64,000 bases of DNA from Sulfobacillus thermosulfidooxidans (GTDB taxonomy: Bacteria; Bacillota; Sulfobacillia; Sulfobacillales; Sulfobacillaceae). Made by a program: the position numbers and the translations under genes. The notes beneath the pieces were generated by a model that had not been told where the DNA came from, did not search any database, and saw only the letters and a list, made by a program, of their open reading frames with translations. Positions 9,019 through 18,000 of the stretch are shown one piece after another. The DNA is taken from assembly GCF_001280565.1 (NCBI RefSeq), contig NZ_LGRO01000001.1, positions 1,426,001 to 1,490,000 on the forward strand. Direction: 5' to 3'. Positions within the stretch are counted from its first letter, which is position 1; each line of letters opens with the position of its first letter.

Positions 9019-9402
9019 TCAAATCGCAGCCTTTTGCGTACTAACGTTAGACTCGACCAAAACACCCCGGAGGGTTTCCGAAGCGGTAAAATTTTGGGCG
9101 CGGAACTGTTCGACGATATAGTTACAGGCATCCCAGGGGTTGACAGAATCACCGCAAGTAAATACATCCACCGCGGCATAGCCGTGTTCAGGCCAAGTGT
9201 GCACGGCTAAATGCGATTCTGAAATGACCACCACCCCGCTTACACCTTGCGGACTAAACTTATGGAAAGCCACTTCACGCACCTCAGCGCCTGCCTTTAA
9301 GGCAGCTTGTACCATTATTTCCTCCACGCTGGTGATGTCGTTCAACACGTTGGAATCACAACCATGAATTTCTGCCAAAATTTGTCGACCCAATGCGTTC
9401 AT
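9019..9402 (-). CDS. speH: S-adenosylmethionine decarboxylase proenzyme
   Basis: 127 residues, class 1B. The self-cleavage site lies between Glu62 and Ser63 in SESHLAVHTWPEHG; Ser63 becomes the pyruvoyl cofactor, and the processing residues His68 and Cys83 are at the same numbers as I recall for the Thermotoga enzyme. It supplies decarboxylated SAM for spermidine synthesis, producing MTA as by-product, which fits mtnP nearby. No spermidine synthase gene is in this window. A strong vegetative promoter lies 70-95 bp upstream, and AAGGGGG precedes the ATG. Confidence 0.95.
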   Translation of the reverse strand: MNALGRQILAEIHGCDSNVLNDITSVEEIMVQAALKAGAEVREVAFHKFSPQGVSGVVVISESHLAVHTWPEHGYAAVDVFTCGDSVNPWDACNYIVEQFRAQNFTASETLRGVLVESNVSTQKAAI

Positions 9403-9733
9403 CGCATTCCCAACCCCCTTATTTACCCGAGTTGAGCTCGCCTACAGTGTCCTGTCCGACGGCCAGAATAATTTTATCAAAATAAGTCCTTCTGTCAACA
9501 AAATAATGCATTTACCCAGAAAAAGATGGACTTTTTTTATTTCTTTCCGACAAAAACTCGTTCTTTCTCTGTTTTTTTCCTGATTTCGCAGTATTACTAT
9601 GCCATAGATGGTAACCTTCTACAACAGTACCCTATGGGGTACTCGTACGATTTCCCTAGCATAGCATATCCAATTGACCATCTGCTTCTCAATGGAAAAA
9701 TATAAAAGAGACGCCAGAACCTAGAAAAAATTA
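9403..9733. other. 331-bp intergenic region with the speH promoter
   Basis: An A+T-rich spacer between the SRPBCC gene and speH, both on the minus strand. Apart from the sigma-A-like promoter at 9471-9498 I see no gene. There are pyrimidine-rich tracts around 9525-9580 and a short inverted repeat (ACCCTATGGGGT at 9629-9640). I recognise no known riboswitch. Confidence 0.5.
9471..9498 (-). promoter_or_regulatory. Sigma-A-type promoter of speH
   Basis: On the minus strand: TTGACA (9498-9493), a 16-nt spacer, then TAAAAT (9476-9471). The predicted start near 9464 gives a leader of about 60 nt before speH. It is a near-consensus vegetative promoter. Confidence 0.75.
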
Positions 9734-10174
9734 TTATGCTTGTCCCCGCACTTGTCCGGCTATGGCATGCACCATAGCTTTGGCGTTTTCTCTCAGCGCG
9801 AGTTTCGCTACCGGATTTAGAAGACTGGCCAACATGGGCATACCAAATTCGAAAGTGGTTTCAAGCGTAACTTCCGTACCATTTTCCACTGGCTTGAGCT
9901 GCCAATATCCTTCGAAGGTTTTGAGATCTCCTTGAATTTGACGGTAGGTAATGCGCCACAACTCCGGATAAAATTCATCACGCTCAGTCCATTTAAATGT
10001 TGCGCCTTGCAACTTGATGACCCATTCCGAATGCGTATAATTTTCTCCTTGTTCTACAACCTTTACGGACTCTACATTTTTCATAAACCGTGGAAATTGC
10101 GCCATGTCTGATAAAATGTTGTAAAGCGTTTCAATCGGTGCGGGTACAACTTCTGTGATTGTCACCGTAGGCAT
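9734..10174 (-). CDS. SRPBCC-fold (polyketide cyclase / coenzyme-Q-binding type) protein
   Basis: 146 residues forming one START-like helix-grip fold. It starts with a strand ending in VPAPIETLYNILSDMAQFPRFMKNVESV, the usual beginning of ribosome-associated toxin RatA/COQ10-like proteins, and ends in a long amphipathic helix. These proteins bind hydrophobic ligands; no catalytic residues can be pointed to. It lies 26 bp downstream of the aminotransferase gene on the same strand, so co-transcription is likely, though a metabolic link is not evident. The ATG at 10174 has only a weak G-rich stretch upstream. Confidence 0.8.
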   Translation of the reverse strand: MPTVTITEVVPAPIETLYNILSDMAQFPRFMKNVESVKVVEQGENYTHSEWVIKLQGATFKWTERDEFYPELWRITYRQIQGDLKTFEGYWQLKPVENGTEVTLETTFEFGMPMLASLLNPVAKLALRENAKAMVHAIAGQVRGQA

Positions 10175-10200
10175 AATATGCCCCCCTGTCGTCGCTGAGT

Positions 10201-11451
10201 TTATTCTTCTAGTAAGTCCTCTAAAATGCTTTGAACCGTATTCAAAGACTCTGCCAAGGCTTCTATGACCTGATCAAGCTGTTGACGAGTAATAACCAAA
10301 GGTGGAATCATCCGGATAACTTTTTCGTTATTCAGGGTATAGACAGCCAAAATGTGACGCTGAAAAAGTTCTGAGATTAAGGCCCCTCCCACTCCCGCAT
10401 TAGGGACCTCAATGCCAATCATGAGTCCTCGACCTCGTACATCGGTGATGACTTGCGGATATCGATTCTGTAAGGCGTGTAACTGACTCAAGAAATGGCT
10501 TCCCAGGGTAGCGGCTCTCTGTGGCAGTTCTTCTTCGATCGTGACCCGTAATGCCTCCTTAGCTACCGCACATGCCAAGGGATTTCCGCCAAATGTCGAC
10601 GTATGAATTAGAGGCGACGAGTCAAAAAAAGTCCAGGCATTAGGTCTTCCTACTACTGCTCCAATCGGAATTATTCCCCCGCCTAAAGCTTTGGCGAGGC
10701 ACAAATAATCCGGAACGACATCAGAATGCTCCACCGCAAACATACGACCTGTTCGACCGATACCCGTTTGCACTTCATCAGCAATGAATAAGGCTCCGGT
10801 TTGATCGCACATCTTTCGAATTCTCGGCAAATAATCGTCAGGCGGAACAATCACTCCGCCCTCGCCTTGGATGGGTTCAACAATGACTGCCGCCGTGTTG
10901 TGGTCGATAATACCGGCAATCGCGTCAGCATCCCCATAAGGCACATGAATGATATCCGGCACAAGCGGTTCAAAAGGTCTCCGATATGTATCCCGTCCGG
11001 AAGCCGATAATGACCCCATGGTTTTGCCATGAAATGCTCCATATGTTGCAATAATGCGTGTTCTGCCTGTCTGAATACGGGCAAACTTCAAAGCCGCCTC
11101 GACGGCCTCGGTACCGCTGTTACAAAAGAAAGTATATTGCAAATCACCCGGAGTAATGCGAGCCAGTTCCTCTGCCAAATCCACCATGGGTCGGTTAAGT
11201 AAAATGCGTGAGGACATTGCCAACTCATCTAACTGGGCGTGAGCTTTGGCCACAATTTGGGGATTTTGATATCCCTGGACAAAAACTCCGTATCCTCCGG
11301 CACAATCCAGATACTCTTCTCCGTCTTCCGTCACAACAACGGCTCCATGACCGGTTTTCTCGATGGCATTCAATCCCATAAAACGAAGTGCCCGGGCTAA
11401 TCCCGGATTGACGTATCTTTCATACCGCGCAATTAACTCTTCCGCATCCAT
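10201..11451 (-). CDS. Class-III aminotransferase, probably putrescine aminotransferase
   Basis: A 416-residue PLP enzyme of the ornithine/acetylornithine/putrescine class. The PLP lysine is in CLAKALGGGIIP, the cofactor motif in FIADEVQTGIGRTG, and substrate/phosphate contacts in FFCNSGTEAVEAALK and TSTFGGNPLA. From memory it runs close to E. coli PatA (YgjG), sharing the segments GAFHGK, EPIQGEGGVI and CLAKALGGG and the LNN..IR.PPL ending, which favours putrescine or another diamine over acetylornithine. Being near speH fits polyamine turnover. 4-aminobutyrate or ornithine as donor cannot be excluded. AAGGAGG lies about 14 nt before the ATG. Confidence 0.82.
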   Translation of the reverse strand: MDAEELIARYERYVNPGLARALRFMGLNAIEKTGHGAVVVTEDGEEYLDCAGGYGVFVQGYQNPQIVAKAHAQLDELAMSSRILLNRPMVDLAEELARITPGDLQYTFFCNSGTEAVEAALKFARIQTGRTRIIATYGAFHGKTMGSLSASGRDTYRRPFEPLVPDIIHVPYGDADAIAGIIDHNTAAVIVEPIQGEGGVIVPPDDYLPRIRKMCDQTGALFIADEVQTGIGRTGRMFAVEHSDVVPDYLCLAKALGGGIIPIGAVVGRPNAWTFFDSSPLIHTSTFGGNPLACAVAKEALRVTIEEELPQRAATLGSHFLSQLHALQNRYPQVITDVRGRGLMIGIEVPNAGVGGALISELFQRHILAVYTLNNEKVIRMIPPLVITRQQLDQVIEALAESLNTVQSILEDLLEE

Positions 11452-11654
11452 TATGATACGGTCGCCTCCTTAGCTCCCCTAGATTACCATGTCTATTACG
11501 GTTAGCCCCTCCGTCATTGAGGCTGAGCATTATCATCATCATACCGCGATTCTCGGTGATATGATGCATGATCTTGAGTATACACCTCGCGAAAAAACGG
11601 TGCCGAGTCATGATCCGATACCCTTCCTAATGTTTATGTTTTGAGCAATGAAAA

Positions 11655-11684
11655 CCGGAGGCCATGATGTGTCATAGCCTCCGG
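11655..11684 (-). terminator. Rho-independent terminator after the first binding-protein gene
   Basis: Stem CCGGAGGC (11655-11662) with GCCTCCGG (11677-11684), and an inner ATGA/TCAT pairing. On the minus strand it is followed by TTTTCATT. It sits ~22 bp past the stop of the gene at 11707. Confidence 0.75.
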
Positions 11685-11706
11685 CCACGAACTTAGACGA
11701 TCTTTT

Positions 11707-13452
11707 TTAGTGATTAATGGTCCAGTAGTTGGGGTAGTTCAGATCTTCAATCGGGTTAAAGGCTGAATTGACACCATGGACGTAGGTAGCCACTTCACTG
11801 AAAGTTGGGGTCCACGGCACCCAAATGACAGGCAAATCCTTTACGGCCCATGCCTGGTATGCATCCATTCGCGCCGTGATTTGGCTTGCGGTACCCGGTT
11901 CGTAAGTCTTCTTAATCAATGAGTCCATGGTCGAACTGCTGTAACCGCCATAGTTAGCAGCTGAACCGGTTCCAAATAATCCGCCACCGGTTGGATAATA
12001 GTCAGGTTCGTACGTCCAACCACCGCCCCACCAATCAAGTTGCCACTTTGTGGGGTCGCCCTGGTTGGCGTCCGAAATAATGGTGTCAAATGGCTGCGAC
12101 AACAGCGTCACTTGAATGCCTTCTTGAGCCCAGTCTTGCTTCATTAACTGAACCTGATCGGTAATCGTGTTGCTCCCGGACACATAATCAAGAGTGAACG
12201 CAAGTTTTTGACCATTCTTGGTCATGACACCATTAACCAGTTTCCATCCATGCTCTTCCAAGAGTTTCTTTCCAGCTTGTGGGTTAAACGGTGCCGGATT
12301 GGTGAGATTGGGATCATCGAACTGCGTGGGCGGCTTGGAAGGAATCGGCCCAAATTCGACGACACCATGACCGTGATAGAAGCTATTAATCATTCCTTGT
12401 TGATCAATACCCATTTCCAGTGCTTCACGCACATACCGGTGACTGATGATTTGGCCAAAGCCACCGGGAGCTTTCGAGTTATAGTTGGGTTGGAGATAAT
12501 TAAATCCGAACAGGTAGACAGTAGAAAACTTGTCCGCAGTCAGTTCACCGCGAGAATTCCACAGCGATGGCGGCAAAAAGCCCACATTGACTTTTTGTGT
12601 CTTCAAATCAGCAAATTCCGCACTCGAGCTCGTCTCATATTTGTAAATTAACTTGCTAATGCTAGCTTTATGCCCATCATAATTGGGATTAGGCACAAAG
12701 GTCCAATATTGGTTATTAGTCTTGGACGCTGCCGCATCAAATTTAAAGGCGCCATCGACAACATTGTAGTATTGAGAACCAGGGTCATTGGAAACAGACT
12801 GGATAAACTTCAGCTCATTATCTATATTTTTGTGGATATCCCACACGGATTTCGGTGCCGGTAGAATTTGTCCCAAACCGTTATGCAAAAACCACTGAGG
12901 GTTAGAAGGTTGGGTGAGTGTCACGATAACCTTGTAGGGTCCGTCAGCAGTAACACTCTTCCAGCGAGTAGGAATTCCGCCAATTCCTGCTCCGCCATAG
13001 CCCCACGGCAGAGACGAAGCCCCAGAGCTCGCTGCCAACATGAGTTGTGTTGTCCATACAACATCCGCTGATGTGACAGGCTGGCCGTTAGACCAGTGCC
13101 ATTTCTTGTTTAAGGTAATCGTATAAACCGTACCCGTGCTATTCCAAGTGACATTGGACGCTAACGAACGCTTATAATCGATGCCGTCCGTCTTGGAAAT
13201 ATGAATTAAGGGAACATACATCAACGACTGCATTTGGCTGTTTAAGTCACTATAAGCTGTTGATGCCACAACAGGAAACCACCAGTTTGGAGATGTCTGT
13301 GGAGTCAACGCAACCACTGCGACATTGCCCATGGGAGATTTGACTGCTTGGGATGAGCCTGTTGATGGTGTAGATGTTGATCCACAACCCGCTAAAACGA
13401 GAGACGATCCGATTATGCCCGCCGATAATACGGCGACAGAACGACGCTTCAT
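11707..13452 (-). CDS. Oligopeptide ABC transporter substrate-binding lipoprotein (family 5), copy A
   Basis: 581 residues from the ATG at 13452, chosen because AGGAGG lies 6 nt upstream and a lipoprotein signal follows directly (basic MKRR, hydrophobic core, lipobox LVLAGC; the Cys is lipidated). The mature part has the SBP_bac_5 layout: the edge motif WHWSNGQPVTSADVVW, GPYKVIVTL, DGAFKF, NPNYDGHKA, a central YVREALEMGIDQ, and a C-terminal YEPDYYPTGGG. It binds peptides, or possibly another ligand such as nickel, outside the membrane. It is nearly a duplicate of the next gene upstream (14015-15751) and has its own terminator, so it is probably expressed as a single gene. Confidence 0.92.
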   Translation of the reverse strand: MKRRSVAVLSAGIIGSSLVLAGCGSTSTPSTGSSQAVKSPMGNVAVVALTPQTSPNWWFPVVASTAYSDLNSQMQSLMYVPLIHISKTDGIDYKRSLASNVTWNSTGTVYTITLNKKWHWSNGQPVTSADVVWTTQLMLAASSGASSLPWGYGGAGIGGIPTRWKSVTADGPYKVIVTLTQPSNPQWFLHNGLGQILPAPKSVWDIHKNIDNELKFIQSVSNDPGSQYYNVVDGAFKFDAAASKTNNQYWTFVPNPNYDGHKASISKLIYKYETSSSAEFADLKTQKVNVGFLPPSLWNSRGELTADKFSTVYLFGFNYLQPNYNSKAPGGFGQIISHRYVREALEMGIDQQGMINSFYHGHGVVEFGPIPSKPPTQFDDPNLTNPAPFNPQAGKKLLEEHGWKLVNGVMTKNGQKLAFTLDYVSGSNTITDQVQLMKQDWAQEGIQVTLLSQPFDTIISDANQGDPTKWQLDWWGGGWTYEPDYYPTGGGLFGTGSAANYGGYSSSTMDSLIKKTYEPGTASQITARMDAYQAWAVKDLPVIWVPWTPTFSEVATYVHGVNSAFNPIEDLNYPNYWTINH

Positions 13453-14014
13453 TATTATCCTCCTCAAGTAAGTATAAACAATGCATGGCATGAAGCCATT
13501 CTTAGTCCTCGTTTGCGGCACAATGAACTCTGCCGAAATAAATTTGAGGCATATGCCAATTCGACATCATCATCCAATTTTCCTTCTTATTTTAATTCTT
13601 CCACTTTAGAATAAATCGGTCTAAAACATCTTTTGACCAAATTTTTTTCTGTAATCTTCATTTCTCAACGAAAAGTTACATTAATAAAGAGATGCCCCAC
13701 AAACCTTCAGTGGATAACTATACAAGATGGCAATGAGTCGGCAAAGGCATGTTATGTCTTACAAATCACGGTTTTGTAACCGCAAGAAAAACGTATACCG
13801 TTGAAATCATTATTTATAAACATCCGTTTATTTATAATTTTTGTCTTTTAGCGTAAGGTTTATACACTTTTTGTTATGGCATTTATTGGCGCGTTCGATT
13901 TTTCTATTCATTTTTGGATCCATAAGATTATCCATAAGAAAAACCGGCACGAGGTCTCAATAAGACTCATGCCGGTTTAAATGGAGATTTTTCTCCTAAT
14001 CGATTTACAGAACC
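13453..14014. other. 562-bp A+T-rich spacer between two binding-protein paralogues
   Basis: It holds the terminator of the upstream paralogue (13941-13978) and, by position, the promoter of the gene starting at 13452. I could not settle on one promoter. An inverted repeat TTACAAA/TTTTGTAA lies at about 13759-13780. No ORF with a ribosome site was seen. Confidence 0.45.
13941..13978 (-). terminator. Rho-independent terminator of the second binding-protein gene
   Basis: Stem AAACCGGCA (13941-13949) with TGCCGGTTT (13970-13978), with partial inner pairing GAG..CTC. The minus-strand transcript continues as TTTTTCTTATGG. It lies 37 bp past the stop at 14015. Confidence 0.85.
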
Positions 14015-15751
14015 TTAATGATTAATGGTCCAGTAATTCGGGTACTGGGTATTAGTGATCGGATTATAGGTCGAATTCACCCCATGGATGTAGTTAGCCG
14101 TTTCGTTAAAGGTCGCGGTCCAAGGCATCCATAACACCGGAAGTTGGTTGGCAGCATACGCCAAATACGCATTCATACGAGTTCGAATCTGACTCGATGT
14201 GCCTGGTTCGTATGTCGCTTGGATAAGATTATTCATCGTTGTGCTCTGGTAGGCACCGTAGTTAGCCGCTGAACCCGTTGCAAATAATCCGCCGCCCGTG
14301 GGATAGTAATCAGGTTCATACGTCCATCCGCCACCCCACCATACAACCTGCCACTTGTTCGCGTTAGCCTGGTTGGTGTCCGCAATCAAAGTGTTAAAGG
14401 GCTGGGACTCTAAGTTCACCTGGATACCTTCTTGAGCCCAATCTTGTTTCATCAATTGCACCTGATTCTCAACAGCCGATACGCCTGAGACATAGTCCAA
14501 AGTGAAGGCTAATTTGAGGTTGCCCTTGGTCATAACCCCGTTAACCATTTTCCAGCCATGGTCCTCGAGCAACTTCTTTCCTGCGGCCGGATTATAGGGG
14601 GCTGGATTGGTTAAGCTGGCATCATAGAACTGCGTCACCGGCTTCGCCGGAATGGGACTAAATTCTGTCACACCGTGCCCATGATAGAAACTATTGATCA
14701 TACCCTGTTGGTTAATGCCCATTTCTAAGGCTTGACGAACATAACGGTGGCTTATTATTTGGCCGAAGTTCCCGGGAGCCTTGTCACTAAAGTTCAACAC
14801 CAGGTAATTGAATCCAAACGGATAGGCCGTACTGAATCGATCATCAACCAATTGGTTTCGCGAATCGTATAGAGAAAACGGCAAATATCCCACATTAATC
14901 TTGTTTTGTTTTAATGCCCCAAACTCTGCACTGTTGCTGGATTCATAGACATAGACCAATTTTTGAATGGAGGCTTTGTGTCCGTCATAGTTTGGATTCG
15001 GCACAAATGTCCAATATTGGTTATTGGTCTTCGATGCCGCGGCGTCAAATTTAAAGGCTCCGTCCACAACATCAAAATATTTAGAACCGGGATCATTGGC
15101 AACGGACTGGATAAACTTCAGCTCGTTGTCCATGTTCTTATGAATATCCCACACGGCTTTCGGCGCGGGAACAATTTGCCCTAAACCGTTGTGTAAGAAC
15201 CACTGAGGGTTAGATGGTTTGTTTAATGTCACGATCACTTTATATGGACCGTCAGCCGTCACACTTTGCCAACGAGTTGGCAATCCGCCAATACCTGCGC
15301 CTCCATATCCCCACGGGAGAGATGATGAATTCGAACTTGTTGCCAAAAGCAATTGCGCCGTCCACACCACATCTTGAGACGTTACAGGCGCCCCGTTGGA
15401 CCAATGCCATTTCTTGTTTAGGGTAATGGTATATACTGTACCATTACTATTCCACGACACATTTGATGCCAAAGATCTCGCATAATCAATGCCATCGGTT
15501 TTGGAAATGTGCAACAATGGAACATACATGAGTGAATTCATCTGGGAATTATAGACCGAAAAAGCGGTTGAGGATTCTACTGGGAAAAACCAGTTAGGTG
15601 ATACTTGCGCGGGCAATGCAACCAATGCCACATTGCCTACCGGTGACTTAATCGTCGATGCTGATGAGGCTCCTGACGTGCCACATCCGGCCAATAATAG
15701 CGACGACCCCGCTACCACTGATGCCAATAAAGTCAAAGACCGACGTTTCAT
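14015..15751 (-). CDS. Oligopeptide ABC transporter substrate-binding lipoprotein (family 5), copy B
   Basis: 578 residues from the ATG at 15751 (GGGGAGG lies ~13 nt upstream; the frame stays open to 15781). Signal peptide MKRRSLTLLAS... ends at the lipobox LLLAGC. The body aligns almost without gaps to copy A, sharing long runs around WHWSNG, NPSNPQWFLHNGLGQI, FKFDAAASKTN and YEPDYYPTGGG. The two must come from a recent tandem duplication. Differences cluster in the first 35 mature residues and in the central region, so ligand range may have changed. No permease or ATPase lies on this strand nearby; the closest permease pair is on the other strand from 17075. Confidence 0.92.
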   Translation of the reverse strand: MKRRSLTLLASVVAGSSLLLAGCGTSGASSASTIKSPVGNVALVALPAQVSPNWFFPVESSTAFSVYNSQMNSLMYVPLLHISKTDGIDYARSLASNVSWNSNGTVYTITLNKKWHWSNGAPVTSQDVVWTAQLLLATSSNSSSLPWGYGGAGIGGLPTRWQSVTADGPYKVIVTLNKPSNPQWFLHNGLGQIVPAPKAVWDIHKNMDNELKFIQSVANDPGSKYFDVVDGAFKFDAAASKTNNQYWTFVPNPNYDGHKASIQKLVYVYESSNSAEFGALKQNKINVGYLPFSLYDSRNQLVDDRFSTAYPFGFNYLVLNFSDKAPGNFGQIISHRYVRQALEMGINQQGMINSFYHGHGVTEFSPIPAKPVTQFYDASLTNPAPYNPAAGKKLLEDHGWKMVNGVMTKGNLKLAFTLDYVSGVSAVENQVQLMKQDWAQEGIQVNLESQPFNTLIADTNQANANKWQVVWWGGGWTYEPDYYPTGGGLFATGSAANYGAYQSTTMNNLIQATYEPGTSSQIRTRMNAYLAYAANQLPVLWMPWTATFNETANYIHGVNSTYNPITNTQYPNYWTINH

Positions 15752-15907
15752 AATCTTTTGATGTCCTCCCCTGCTGCTCACAATTTTCGCAAAAATACCA
15801 ACAAATCACGACAACTTAATTCGACATTCCGAACCATGGAGCATTGTAGTCTAGTCATGACAATTCGTCTAGGGGGAACATCCGTGCACTCAAGTCAAAC
15901 CCACTCG

Positions 15908-16822
15908 TTATATCCATTTTCTTCTTTTAAATATCCATAACAGAATAATTGAAATTAGCACAACGCTTCCGATCACTAAATGAAATCCCCAAGGATTATC
16001 GGCTCCTGGTATGTGATCGAAGTTCATACCATATAACGCAGCAATCACCGATGCAGGCATGAACAACGCTGTCACGATCGTGAGAGTTTTAACAATTTCA
16101 TTGAGGCGATTGGAAACGCTGGAAAGATAGATATCTAATACAGTATCCATCATTTCACGATACGTATCGGCCGAATCGGAGAGACGAATTACGTGATCAT
16201 AAAGTTCGAAAGCGTAAATAGTATCCATACTGGGTTCACCACTCCAATAACGCGCAAGCTGGTAAGCCACATCGCGTTCCGAACCCAGAATTCTACGAAC
16301 TCGCATAATAATACGCTTCAAGCGAAAAATCTCTTCTTTTATTTGCGTATCATGATTGTCATGCAATGTTTCATGTTCAATATGCGCAACCTTATCGTTG
16401 AAATAATCAAAAAATGGAAATGCCATTTCGAGCAAATCATCAGCCACATAAAATGCCAAATGATTCGAAGACTGGATGAGTGCAGGATGTAACAGCAACT
16501 TTTTGCGAGTTTCTGCAAAATCCTGCGCTACGGTAGAGTCTGACGACCATGATAACATTACGTGAGGCGTAACAACAAAATGTACGGCAGCAATCTCCAG
16601 CTCATCAGTTTCCAACCCCGTGGGATTTAATTTAAACAAGCGTAAATAGAAGAAATGTGGATAGCGGTCAAACGCGGCTCGAGTATGGCCCTCACCTATA
16701 GGGGGCAGCAATACATTAAGGGCTTTTAGCCGGATATCTAATTCTTGATGAGATGGTGAATCCATGTGAATCCAACGGATTGGAGGAGTTATGTCTTTAA
16801 ATGTGGTGTCTTGGATCCCCAT
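15908..16822 (-). CDS. corA: CorA-family divalent cation transporter
   Basis: 304 residues. The signature YGMNF (GMN motif) sits at the end of the first of two C-terminal membrane helices, followed by a short periplasmic loop with acidic residues, a second helix and a basic tail RRKW. The N-terminal ~240 residues form the soluble funnel with long helices. CorA proteins form pentamers carrying Mg2+, or Co2+/Ni2+/Zn2+ in relatives; which ion applies here is not decidable. AGGAGG lies 7 nt before the ATG. The gene is divergent from the permease operon starting at 17075, with a 252-bp shared control region. Confidence 0.93.
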   Translation of the reverse strand: MGIQDTTFKDITPPIRWIHMDSPSHQELDIRLKALNVLLPPIGEGHTRAAFDRYPHFFYLRLFKLNPTGLETDELEIAAVHFVVTPHVMLSWSSDSTVAQDFAETRKKLLLHPALIQSSNHLAFYVADDLLEMAFPFFDYFNDKVAHIEHETLHDNHDTQIKEEIFRLKRIIMRVRRILGSERDVAYQLARYWSGEPSMDTIYAFELYDHVIRLSDSADTYREMMDTVLDIYLSSVSNRLNEIVKTLTIVTALFMPASVIAALYGMNFDHIPGADNPWGFHLVIGSVVLISIILLWIFKRRKWI

Positions 16823-16931
16823 ATGCCACCTCCTACCACAGGGTGCCCTCTTCCTTCAATAATCATTCATAAAGTGAATAACGGAAGAGGATAAGGCAGG
16901 AGACAATTGGTAGGATGACCAATGTCGATAA

Positions 16932-16961
16932 TTGACATCAAACTCAAGCCCACATTATAAT
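16932..16961 (+). promoter_or_regulatory. Sigma-A-type promoter of the plus-strand permease operon
   Basis: TTGACA (16932-16937), an 18-nt spacer, TATAAT (16956-16961): both hexamers are consensus. Start of transcription near 16968 gives a ~107-nt leader before 17075. Confidence 0.8.
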
Positions 16962-16992
16962 ACATTGTCACTAGTTTTCAAACAATTATGGC

Positions 16993-17021
16993 GCTCATTA
17001 AGCTTTCGAAACTTAATGGGC
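16993..17021 (+). repeat. Inverted repeat in the permease leader
   Basis: GCTCATTAAG (16993-17002) pairs with CTTAATGGGC (17012-17021) around a 9-nt loop. It lies inside the transcribed leader, with no U-run after it on the plus strand, so it is not a terminator. It could be an operator or an mRNA structure. Confidence 0.5.
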
Positions 17022-17074
17022 TAAAAAAACGACTTATGCGGTGATAGACGGTTGAGGCAGGAGCGGATAACAAC

Positions 17075-17986
17075 ATGATTTCACCAGAACTCGAACTGCA
17101 AGATCCCCTTCATGGGAATCAACCGGTACTGGAAAGAAAGCGTAGTGCTTCTCGCGAATGGAGAGCATTTTGGAAAAATCCGCTTGCCCGTTTTGGCGTA
17201 GGTGGACTCCTTTTTCTTGTGTTGTTTACATTCGTTGGGCCTCTTTTTTATCATGCCAGTGCCTATCAACCCAATCTTCTCAGCACATTACAGCCTCCTA
17301 GCGCCAAATTCCCTCTCGGCACCGATAGTTTAGGGCGGGATTACTTAGCGCGAATGATGCTGGGCGGACAATTGTCGCTAGAAGTTGGTTTTGCTGCAGC
17401 CTTAATGACAACTATCATTGGAGTCATATACGGCTTAACGGCAGGTTTGATCGGCGGCGCTGTGGATTCGTTGATGATGCGTCTTGTCGATATTTTTATT
17501 GCTATTCCTAGTCTTTTCTTATTACTCTTTGTAGATTCTGTATTTCGTCCGAGCGCCATTCTCCTCGTTATTATTATCGCCGTATTGTCGTGGTTCGGCG
17601 TAGCACGTTTAGTGCGTTCTGAAGTCCTATCCCTCAAACGGCGTGATTATGTCGAAGCTGCTCGGGCATTAGGAGCTACAAACTGGCGGATTATGATTAA
17701 ACATCTATTGCCCAATGTCATGGGAGTTGTGATTGTAAACGCAACCTTCCAGGTCGCCGATGCCATTCTCACAGTGGCCGCTTTAAGCTTCTTGGGTCTT
17801 GGGCTTCCCCCGCCGACACCAAACTGGGGGGAAATGTTGTCGTCAAGCATGTCATACATGTTCCAAAATGCATGGTGGCTAATCTATCCTCCCGGCTTGG
17901 CAATTCTCTTGGTCGAACTATCAGTAAACTTTATTGGCGATGCATTACGGCAAGCATTTGATCCCCGCTTGCGGAAGTCCAGTTAG
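17075..17986 (+). CDS. Oligopeptide ABC transporter permease, DppC/OppC type (system 1)
   Basis: 303 residues. After a cytoplasmic N-tail ending in EWRAFWKNPLARFG comes the first membrane helix, the OppC-N signature FPLGTDSLGRDYLARMMLGG, four to five more helices, and the permease EAA loop YVEAARALGATNWRIMIKHLLPN that docks on the ATPase. These proteins form the channel with a DppB partner, here the next gene 14 bp downstream. The order C then B is the reverse of the common dppB-dppC order. The start ATG is preceded by CAGGAGCGG. The promoter at 16932-16961 serves it. Confidence 0.92.
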   Translation: MISPELELQDPLHGNQPVLERKRSASREWRAFWKNPLARFGVGGLLFLVLFTFVGPLFYHASAYQPNLLSTLQPPSAKFPLGTDSLGRDYLARMMLGGQLSLEVGFAAALMTTIIGVIYGLTAGLIGGAVDSLMMRLVDIFIAIPSLFLLLFVDSVFRPSAILLVIIIAVLSWFGVARLVRSEVLSLKRRDYVEAARALGATNWRIMIKHLLPNVMGVVIVNATFQVADAILTVAALSFLGLGLPPPTPNWGEMLSSSMSYMFQNAWWLIYPPGLAILLVELSVNFIGDALRQAFDPRLRKSS

Positions 17987-18000
17987 GAGGGCGACACGCG

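Noticed and set aside
13759-13780. TTACAAA/TTTTGTAA inverted repeat as an operator
   Set aside because: No promoter could be placed around it and the spacer is strongly A+T-rich, so chance pairing is likely.
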